From Planctomycetota bacterium (GTDB taxonomy: Bacteria; Planctomycetota; Planctomycetia; Planctomycetales; Planctomycetaceae), in assembly GCA_030836185.1 (NCBI GenBank), contig JAURQH010000051.1, forward strand, positions 1 through 64,000: a DNA stretch of 64,000 nt, written 5' to 3'. Shown here in pieces: positions 58,596 to 64,000 of this stretch. A program made the translations under genes and the position numbers. The notes beneath the pieces are model-generated. The model was not told where the DNA came from, did no database searches, and was given only the letters and a program-made list of their open reading frames with translations. Every line of letters starts with the position of its first letter. Within the stretch, counting starts at the first letter, position 1.

Positions 58596-58775
58596 GTTCT
58601 CGGAATGATGTCTTCAACTAGCTGCCTGAGTGTTGTCCCTATTACCATACCCGCCCCTGCATGCAATTCATATAACCATATTTGGATCTGATCACATGTA
58701 GTACTCCTAAAAAATCCTAGAGTTCGCGTCATAATAACTTGATAGATCCAATAGCTATTGAGATCTCTGAAACAC

Positions 58776-58820
58776 AGCCCCGTCTGCCGTCCTTGTGATG
58801 GTCTGCGGGGCTTTTTTTTT
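58776..58820 (+). terminator. Intrinsic terminator upstream of the DUF932-like gene
   Basis: AGCCCCG and CGGGGCT form the outer stem around 23 bases and are followed by nine T. No + strand gene lies upstream within the intergenic region, so it must end a short leader or small RNA, or act as an attenuator of the module that starts 34 bases later. Confidence 0.75.
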
Positions 58821-58853
58821 GTGTCTTGTGAACTCTTTCAAAAGGAGAAAACC

Positions 58854-59591
58854 ATGCTGAACTTGATGCTTCATTGCGGTTCTCGTGCCGCGTCGCGCGA
58901 ACAGATTGAATACTCGCCAACTCCAGATCGAACGCAAACGTGGGTGCCGATCCCCCACGCTCGGATGCTTGACCTGGTCGAACGGACCATCGATGGGTTC
59001 GGTTTCCAGATTTCCCAGCAGGCACACGCCCTGTGGGGAGACGGCCAGCGTTATTTCGGCTTGATGGAACTGACCAACGGCCACAATGCCGACGATTACG
59101 GACTGGTGATCGGGCTCCGGAATAGTCACGACAAGTCGTTCCCGGCGGGGATCGCAATCGGCAATCAGGTCTTCTGCTGTGACAACCTCAGCTTCTTTGG
59201 AGACGTTGTGTTGTCCAGACGGCATACGACCTACATCGAACGGGATTTACCCGGCATCGTGAACGAGGCGGTCGGTCGACTGAACGATCTGCGGGTCGAG
59301 CAGGACCAACGCGTCGACGCCTATAAAGCCCAACGGATTCGTGACAAGACGGCTCATGATGTGATGATTCGTGCCGTGGAATCTCGTGCCTTGCCGGTCA
59401 CGGCACTGCCAACCGTGATCCAAGAATGGCAGGAACCCCAACACGACGAGTTTCGTCTGGACGGAAAGACCGCCTGGCGATTATTCAACGCGTTCACGGA
59501 AGGCTTGAAAGGACGCAGTCTGACATCGTTGCCTAAACGCTCGCAACGTCTGCACGGCTTGCTGGACCGGGTCTGTCAGTTAACGGCCTGA
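58854..59591 (+). CDS. DUF932-like phage/plasmid protein
   Basis: A 245-residue protein beginning MLNLMLHCGSRAASREQIEY. The segment GDGQRYFGLMELTNGHNADD, followed by VIGLRNSHDKSFPAGIAIGN and VFCCDNLSFFGD, is the core of DUF932-type proteins found on phages, plasmids and integrative elements. The family function is unknown. AAAGGAG lies five bases before the ATG at 58854. It opens a row of co-oriented genes and is bracketed by terminators before and after it, implying its own transcription control. Confidence 0.7.
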   Translation: MLNLMLHCGSRAASREQIEYSPTPDRTQTWVPIPHARMLDLVERTIDGFGFQISQQAHALWGDGQRYFGLMELTNGHNADDYGLVIGLRNSHDKSFPAGIAIGNQVFCCDNLSFFGDVVLSRRHTTYIERDLPGIVNEAVGRLNDLRVEQDQRVDAYKAQRIRDKTAHDVMIRAVESRALPVTALPTVIQEWQEPQHDEFRLDGKTAWRLFNAFTEGLKGRSLTSLPKRSQRLHGLLDRVCQLTA

Positions 59592-59623
59592 CAAAATTGT
59601 TTGTTTCAATTGTTGATTTCCAC

Positions 59624-59650
59624 AGCTCCGCTCAGTCGGAGCTTTTTTTA
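59624..59650 (+). terminator. Intrinsic terminator after the DUF932-like gene
   Basis: AGCTCCG and CGGAGCT pair perfectly around CTCAGT and are followed by seven T. It lies 32 bases after the stop and 29 before the next start codon. Confidence 0.9.
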
Positions 59651-59678
59651 TGCGCTGTCCCAGATAAGGAATCTTGTA

Positions 59679-59903
59679 ATGACTCAACGTGAACTGAATC
59701 GAAACGTGGCGGCAGCCACAGGCGAATCTGTCCGTGAAATCGCTCGTCGCGGTTTCGTCCCACTCTCGCCGATTCCCGTCGAACGGGAACCGGAAGACTT
59801 TATCCTCGACTGGGATGCGTACGACCTCGAACGCAACGTGGCCCTCGTCGATCAACCCCAAAGTGAACTCTCACAGAAAGGAGCCGAAGCCCTATGTTCC
59901 TGA
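59679..59903 (+). CDS. Small mobile-element-associated protein
   Basis: A 74-residue acidic protein, MTQRELNRNVAAATGESVRE at the start, then RRGFVPLSPIPVEREPEDF and DWDAYDLERNVALVDQ. The first 35 residues look like a short helical, possibly DNA-binding segment. AAGGA precedes the ATG by eight bases. Its end overlaps the next gene by 10 bases, so translation is coupled. I recall similar small proteins in planctomycete mobile regions, but no function is known. Confidence 0.7.
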   Translation: MTQRELNRNVAAATGESVREIARRGFVPLSPIPVEREPEDFILDWDAYDLERNVALVDQPQSELSQKGAEALCS

Positions 59904-61192
59904 ATCGTCGGACGCTGAAAACCTTCGTCACACTGGCGAAGTCCGTTCTGGGCCTCAAACCACGGGACTCCGGTCCCGTGGTGGGGTTCTCGGAATTGGG
60001 GGATTCATTTCTGATCACGACCACGCATAACGATTGCTGGCTCCAGTATCGGGAACTGGGTGAATTCGACCTTACCCGATGCTCGTTGCCTTGGGAGGGA
60101 ATTCAGGAGCTGCTCAAGGTTGGCGCGGATGACATGACGCTCACCATGGAACGCGAGCAGAATTGTGTGGAGTGGGATGTGGGTGGTGTGGTCCACTCGG
60201 AACAGTATCCCGACGGACCTTCAGAACACACTCCGATATTTCCGGCAGCCGAACGCTGGATTCCCCAACCCACACGGTTGTTGTCATCTCTGCGGGAAGC
60301 AAGTCTGACGGCGTCTTCAGATTCCACCCGGTATGCCCTCCATTGTCTATTGCTGCGAGGGAAGTCGGGTGATCTGGTCGCCACCGACAGTCGCCAGTTG
60401 TTGATTCAGAAAGGCTTCGACTGGCCCTGGATCGAAGAATTGATGATGCCTGCCTCACGCGGTTTTCGCTCTGCCCCTTTACGACAGGCTGTAGAACTGT
60501 ACGGCGCCGAAGTCGGACGCTCCGATCAGCATGTCGTGTTTCGCTTCGGCCCCTGGTCGCTGGCGTTTCCCATCGTGACTGAAGGACGGTTTCCGTCCAT
60601 CGATTCGATTGTGCCTCCCGCCCAGCAGTCGCTGACCACTCTCGAACTGGATGAAACGGATCGCGAGTGGCTGGCAGAACGTCTGCCCCGCTCATCGCCC
60701 AGCAACAAGCAGATCGCCACCATCGAACTGAATGGAGCGGTCGCTGTGCGATGTGCCGAACGGGATCAGTTACCGGAGCAGGAATGGATTATGAGTCGCT
60801 CCCGTCGCCGGGGACCGGAGACCTGCGTCGAGACTGATGCTGGCTTCCTCTCACGATTGCACGACCTGGGCCTGTCACGAATCGAAATGGGGGACGAGAA
60901 AACCCCCTTTGTCGCCCGCGATTCCCAGCAGACTTATCTCTGGATGGGCCGGTCGGGGAAACCAACCCCCCGTCCAAAGTCCATTACCCAACTCGCATCA
61001 CCAACACGGGTATCGGCTCGCTCGCCAGTTCCCGTGCCAACTCCCAAGGAGAACCACATGACCAAGAGTTCCACCGCGAACAAAGACGATGCGTCTGAAA
61101 TCGACCAGTTGATTGATCAAGCAACGGTCATCAAGGGGCGGCTGAAAGACCTGCAAACGGAATTACAGGATCTGATCACTGCCCTGCGCTGA
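59894..61192 (+). CDS. Putative DNA polymerase sliding-clamp (DnaN-like) protein
   Basis: A 432-residue protein. The segment LLSSLREASLTASSDSTRYA, leading to LHCLLLRGKSGDLVATDSRQ, resembles the centre of bacterial beta clamps, where a strand pair ends in LVATD-x-R-L. A further clamp-like domain follows (VVFRFGPWSLAFPIVTEGRF, PSIDSIVP). The other domains are divergent. The final 60 residues are a Pro-rich linker plus a helix that may be a separate product, see 61058. A clamp on a mobile element would tether its replication or repair enzymes to DNA. Confidence 0.55.
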   Translation: MFLNRRTLKTFVTLAKSVLGLKPRDSGPVVGFSELGDSFLITTTHNDCWLQYRELGEFDLTRCSLPWEGIQELLKVGADDMTLTMEREQNCVEWDVGGVVHSEQYPDGPSEHTPIFPAAERWIPQPTRLLSSLREASLTASSDSTRYALHCLLLRGKSGDLVATDSRQLLIQKGFDWPWIEELMMPASRGFRSAPLRQAVELYGAEVGRSDQHVVFRFGPWSLAFPIVTEGRFPSIDSIVPPAQQSLTTLELDETDREWLAERLPRSSPSNKQIATIELNGAVAVRCAERDQLPEQEWIMSRSRRRGPETCVETDAGFLSRLHDLGLSRIEMGDEKTPFVARDSQQTYLWMGRSGKPTPRPKSITQLASPTRVSARSPVPVPTPKENHMTKSSTANKDDASEIDQLIDQATVIKGRLKDLQTELQDLITALR

Positions 61193-61264
61193 CAGAAGAA
61201 GCAGGCCAAGCTGGTCCGCAACACGATCGATTCATTGGAGAAACTCAAGACACTGCAAGTGTAA
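61058..61264 (+). pseudogene. Coiled-coil reading frame interrupted by an in-frame TGA
   Basis: An internal ATG at 61058 sits six bases after a perfect AAGGAG, in frame with the clamp-like gene. It would start a 44-residue helix (MTKSSTANKDDASEIDQLID to LQDLITALR) ending at TGA 61190-61192. The same frame continues for 23 sense codons with helix-forming, Lys/Leu-rich sequence (QKKQAKLVRNTIDSLEKLK) to a TAA at 61262. One base change, CGA to TGA, would explain the break; readthrough is the other option. Confidence 0.5.
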
Positions 61265-61319
61265 CCAACGGCCTGAATATCGAATCCCCAATTTCACAAC
61301 TTCATTCAGAGGGAGAATC

Positions 61320-61787
61320 ATGATGCCACTCAAACTCAATATCGGCTCCTCGAAGAAAATCGGGGAACCGAATTACGGCAGTAAAGGAGCCAGCGTTAAT
61401 CTGGAACTCGAACTCGATTCCTCGTTGCTGCAATCACCCGGTCAGCTGCAGGGGCAAATCCAATCGCTGTTCCAACAAGCGCGAGATGCCGTGGAAGCCG
61501 AACTGTTCGGTCGCGAATCGACTCCCGGCATGACGCAGAACGGTCACGGCCAGAATGGCTCATCCACCAATGGCAACGGTCAGTACCGGTCATCGAATGG
61601 TCGTCGGGCGACTAACAGTCAGGTGAAGGCCATCTATGCCATCTCCAAGGGACAACAGATCGATCTGCCAAGTCTCCTCAGGCAACAGTATCACGTTGAT
61701 CGCCCTGAGGAACTCAGCCTGAAAGAAGCCAGCCGATTGATTGATGAGCTGAAAGCAGAGCCGGTATCGAATGGAGGTCGCCAATGA
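61320..61787 (+). CDS. Putative ssDNA-transaction protein of the mobile module
   Basis: A 155-residue protein. The N-terminal 65 residues form beta-rich sequence (PLKLNIGSSKKIGEPNYGSK, then ASVNLELELDSSLL). A low-complexity Gly/Asn/Ser linker follows, then a C-terminal helical domain (RATNSQVKAIYAISKGQQID to LSLKEASRLIDELKAE). That last domain is common at the end of phage and plasmid recombination proteins. The linker layout recalls single-strand binding proteins. ATG at 61320 follows GGGAG; a second ATG is one codon later. It overlaps the nuclease gene by four bases. Confidence 0.6.
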   Translation: MMPLKLNIGSSKKIGEPNYGSKGASVNLELELDSSLLQSPGQLQGQIQSLFQQARDAVEAELFGRESTPGMTQNGHGQNGSSTNGNGQYRSSNGRRATNSQVKAIYAISKGQQIDLPSLLRQQYHVDRPEELSLKEASRLIDELKAEPVSNGGRQ

Positions 61788-62602
61788 TCACGGCTTCTCA
61801 TCACACCAAAGAACGGTCTCCACCCGTGATGCGAGATTACCTGTCCTATTCCCAGCTAAACACCTATCGGAGTTGTCCCCTGCGTTATTACTTTCGTTAT
61901 ATCGAGCAAATTCCTGAGCGGACGGTCTCGTCAGCTCTGGTGTTTGGAACGGCCATTCATGCGGCCCTCGAATACTGGTTTGAAGAACAGTTGGCCGGGA
62001 ATTCTCGCCCCGATTTTGATCTGTTGCTCGCTGCCTATCAGCAAGAATGGCAACAGCGAGATCTTGGCGGGATTGAATTCGGTAAGAAAGAGAATCTGGA
62101 CTCTCTCACCCAACTGGCTGAACGTGTGTTGAAAACATTCATCGAGAGCGAGTTCGCCACAGTTGAGGGACAGATACTTGGGGTGGAGGAAGAACTACGG
62201 GATTCCATCATCGATGGGTGTCCCGATCTATTGGCCCGTCTGGACCTCATTGTAGAGACTGACGAGGCAGTGGTGATCACCGACTTCAAAACATCGCGTT
62301 CCCGCTGGAATCAGCAACAGGCGGAACAAGCCGGTGAGCAGTTGTTGCTCTATTCCGAACTGGTGAAAGAGCTGGTTCCCGGCAAGCCGCTGCAGCTGGA
62401 GTTCTTGGTGATCACCAAAACCAAGCAACCGAATTTGGAACGCTATTCCGTGCCAGTCTCTCAATCACGCATAGATCGCGTGCGAACGATGGTTGAGCGG
62501 GTCTGGGATGGGATCAACAGCGGGTTGTTTTACCCCGCTCCCTCGCCAATGTCCTGTGGCAGTTGCCCATTCCAGGAACCGTGTCGGAAATGGACGGGGT
62601 GA
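61784..62602 (+). CDS. PD-(D/E)XK nuclease, RecB/Cas4-like with Fe-S cysteines
   Basis: A 272-residue nuclease. It begins with SYSQLNTYRSCPLRYYFRYI (first cysteine), then FGTAIHAALEYWFEEQ with the catalytic His. The core DLLARLDLIVETDEAVVITD-F-KTSR supplies Asp, then Asp-x-Lys. QAGEQLLLYSELV is the QxxxY-type motif. Near the end MSCGSCPFQEPCRKW gives three more cysteines, so a four-cysteine cluster like those of AddB and Cas4 is likely. It could be the exonuclease that makes single strands for recombination. Confidence 0.88.
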   Translation: MITASHHTKERSPPVMRDYLSYSQLNTYRSCPLRYYFRYIEQIPERTVSSALVFGTAIHAALEYWFEEQLAGNSRPDFDLLLAAYQQEWQQRDLGGIEFGKKENLDSLTQLAERVLKTFIESEFATVEGQILGVEEELRDSIIDGCPDLLARLDLIVETDEAVVITDFKTSRSRWNQQQAEQAGEQLLLYSELVKELVPGKPLQLEFLVITKTKQPNLERYSVPVSQSRIDRVRTMVERVWDGINSGLFYPAPSPMSCGSCPFQEPCRKWTG

Positions 62603-62650
62603 TGCGATCACCACATACCAAACGATTTTTTTCCTCAGAAAGGAGCGCGT

Positions 62651-62845
62651 ATGGGTGCAAGACAGAAACTCAATCAATCGCATTTCAACTGGTCGCTGTT
62701 TCTGGCCGCTACATTGGGGGTCGCCGCCAGATCATTTTTGCTGTTTGCGGCTGTCCTGATCACGATGCTGGCCACAGGTGTTCATGCCGGAGACGTTCGG
62801 ATGAATGGTCGAAGCTCCAGATCGGGCCGGCAGCGAAAGCGTTAA
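62651..62845 (+). CDS. Small membrane protein of the mobile module
   Basis: A 64-residue protein. After MGARQKLNQSHFN come two adjoining hydrophobic stretches (WSLFLAATLGVAA, SFLLFAAVLITMLATGV), then a basic tail ending GRSSRSGRQRKR. AGGAG precedes the ATG by five bases. It is the last gene of the row, followed by a strong terminator. The function is unknown; the basic tail would lie on the cytoplasmic side. Confidence 0.65.
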   Translation: MGARQKLNQSHFNWSLFLAATLGVAARSFLLFAAVLITMLATGVHAGDVRMNGRSSRSGRQRKR

Positions 62846-62886
62846 ACATTCCGGAGAGTTCAAAAGCAACGAGCAAGAGTCACCTT

Positions 62887-62923
62887 CCGGGTCGCCGAGA
62901 GGCGGCCCGGTGGGCTTTTTTTT
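62887..62923 (+). terminator. Strong terminator closing the mobile module
   Basis: CCGGGTCGCC and GGCGGCCCGG pair over ten bases around a GAGA tetraloop, followed by TGGGC and eight T. It lies 42 bases after the small membrane protein gene. Confidence 0.92.
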
Positions 62924-63120
62924 AGCTATGCCAAGCCTGAGTGCTCGCTGGATGGAGCTGCTTTCCCAAAAATATTATGGAAGCTTGGTGATTATTTGCG
63001 CGCATCGGTGATTTACACCTGTGTTAGTTGCGCAAAATCGGAAAGTGCATCCGGTGGATGACACCGATGCGTCTCATACCAGGCATAGATATCTATTTCT
63101 GATTGGGTTTCGCCGAGTCT

Positions 63121-63453
63121 CTACACCGACTTCGGTCCCAGCCAGAACCAAAGACCAATCGTTATTGAGGCAAGAACGACGCCTGCGGCTAAGGCCGACC
63201 AGAATCCGAGTCCAATGCGTTCTGAAAAGGCAATCGGAATAAACAATGGCAAACCAAGTGGAACGAGAACGAGGGTTTCGCGGGCGAGCCGCGAGACGGT
63301 GGTCATATCCTGATCTTTGTTCCACACGGCCACGAAAGCCACGATGCTCACAATCGGCAATGTCAACAACAACGCACCGAGTCGCGGCAGGCGGTCGGCC
63401 AATTCCGACACGCCCGCCACAACCAGACCCGCAATGACAGCTCTCCACCACAT
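63121..63453 (-). CDS. DUF3147-like small membrane protein
   Basis: A 110-residue protein with four hydrophobic segments: AVIAGLVVAGVSELADRL, LGALLLTLPIVSIVAFVAVW, LVLVPLGLPLFIPIAF and WSALAAGVVLASITIGLWFW. Its size and segment order fit the DUF3147 group of membrane proteins of unknown function. It lies 27 bases downstream of the His-rich gene on the same strand, so it may share its transcript. Confidence 0.65.
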   Translation of the reverse strand: MWWRAVIAGLVVAGVSELADRLPRLGALLLTLPIVSIVAFVAVWNKDQDMTTVSRLARETLVLVPLGLPLFIPIAFSERIGLGFWSALAAGVVLASITIGLWFWLGPKSV

Positions 63454-63480
63454 GCCATTTCTCCTCTCAGAGCACGATCG

Positions 63481-64000
63481 TTATTCGACTTCAATCGGAA
63501 CATCGTACGTTACTTCTTCGGCATCCGGAGCAATAATTCGAAATCGAATGGCCACTGCTTCAGCATCTGCGGGAATCATCAATCCGCCTTGGGCGTAGTG
63601 AGCCGGTTCTTCGGGGGTTTCCGGTTCATACACCGTGGGGACTTCCTCGGTGAGAACAGTCTTCCCATCCGTAGTCACGAGTGCATTGAAGACCTTGGCA
63701 TCGCTGACATCTTCGCCATCCTGAGTGATCGCGACTGCCGGTTCCACTTCCTCACCCGCGTGCAGATGTTTTCCGTGGTGGCCGAGTTTGATCACAAGAC
63801 CAGCGTGCATCTTCGGTTCACCTTCCCAGACCAAAGCATCGTCTTCGCCATGAGAATGACCGTGACCGTGCGCTTCTTCTTTGAAGTTTCCGGCATAAGG
63901 TGTGCCATCGACTTCCGCACTCATCGTTCCTTCATATTCCATGACTGTGGCCAGACCGTCATGCGTTCCCACAAATCGGGAGCAATTCTCTTTGGTCTCT
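63481..64000 (-). CDS. His-rich protein of unknown function, truncated by the right edge
   Basis: The frame is open to the window edge, so the N-terminus is missing; the visible part reads TKENCSRFVGTHDGLATVME and so on. A histidine-rich stretch (AHGHGHSHGEDD) suggests metal binding, and the latter half looks like an all-beta domain with AHYAQGGLMIPADAEAVAIR. It resembles periplasmic or lipoprotein partners of metal-efflux systems, but no efflux gene is in view. The GTG at 63970-63972 is probably not the true start. Confidence 0.55.
   Translation of the reverse strand, partial: ETKENCSRFVGTHDGLATVMEYEGTMSAEVDGTPYAGNFKEEAHGHGHSHGEDDALVWEGEPKMHAGLVIKLGHHGKHLHAGEEVEPAVAITQDGEDVSDAKVFNALVTTDGKTVLTEEVPTVYEPETPEEPAHYAQGGLMIPADAEAVAIRFRIIAPDAEEVTYDVPIEVE

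Noticed and set aside
49119..62923. A direct repeat of the tRNA-Ala 3' end as right attachment site
   Set aside because: Looked for by eye in the intergenic parts up to 63120 and not found.

Overview
The window reads as a chromosomal segment of a planctomycete (Planctomycetota, probably order Planctomycetales). The evidence is family content: DUF1501 and DUF1552 proteins, a DUF1587/1592/1588/1585 cytochrome-c-like protein, Tat-leader Gfo/Idh/MocA oxidoreductases, a secreted sulfatase, a tRNA without encoded CCA, and dispersed palindromic intergenic elements. I cannot name the genus from sequence alone.

Layout. The left edge carries the last codons of an IS3-type transposase. Positions 388-3844 hold a three-gene succinate dehydrogenase operon (sdhC-A-B) closed by an intrinsic terminator. 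Then come gcvT, a ferric-reductase-like membrane protein, a CPXCG zinc protein, a Gfo/Idh/MocA oxidoreductase, a fatty acid desaturase, rfbA, an extremely acidic 90-residue protein and purine nucleoside phosphorylase. Positions 10344-22074 hold a non-coding stretch with a palindromic repeat, an orphan DUF1501 gene, hrpB, an unrecognised AT-rich gene, an RtcB-type ligase, a zinc-ribbon protein, a YiiX-like hydrolase, two rRNA methyltransferases and a stand-alone receiver protein. A sulfatase follows on the + strand.

Positions 23787-29898 (all minus) form an Fe-S assembly cluster: SufR-like regulator, nuoB, sufC, sufB, sufD, a Rieske ferredoxin and a DUF59/MIP18 protein. Then come an alanine/Na+ symporter with a large extra N-terminal domain, a universal stress protein, a GIY-YIG protein, a DUF971 protein, a GT-C-like membrane protein, a DEAD-box helicase starting with TTG, a hypothetical protein and a PP2C/SpoIIE-type phosphatase. 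Next are the paired DUF1592/DUF1552 genes, a second Gfo/Idh/MocA gene and a giant MFS-PlsC-acyl-ligase fusion.

From 49119 the window changes character. A tRNA-Ala(GGC) is followed by a tyrosine integrase whose ribosome binding site lies in a hairpin. After it come an OLD-type ATPase/TOPRIM protein and, convergent to it, a minus-strand operon of a DUF429-like RNase-H-fold protein, a 1214-residue RecD-like helicase with a C-terminal PD-(D/E)XK-like nuclease domain, and a 91-residue unknown protein. This looks like a defence cargo. Positions 58854-62923 hold a plasmid/ICE-like module punctuated by strong terminators: a DUF932-like protein, a 74-residue protein, a sliding-clamp-like protein, a coiled-coil frame interrupted by TGA, a putative ssDNA-transaction protein, a RecB/Cas4-like nuclease and a small membrane protein. 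The far attachment site was not found, so the island may be decayed or extend past the window. The right edge holds a DUF3147-like membrane protein and a truncated His-rich protein.
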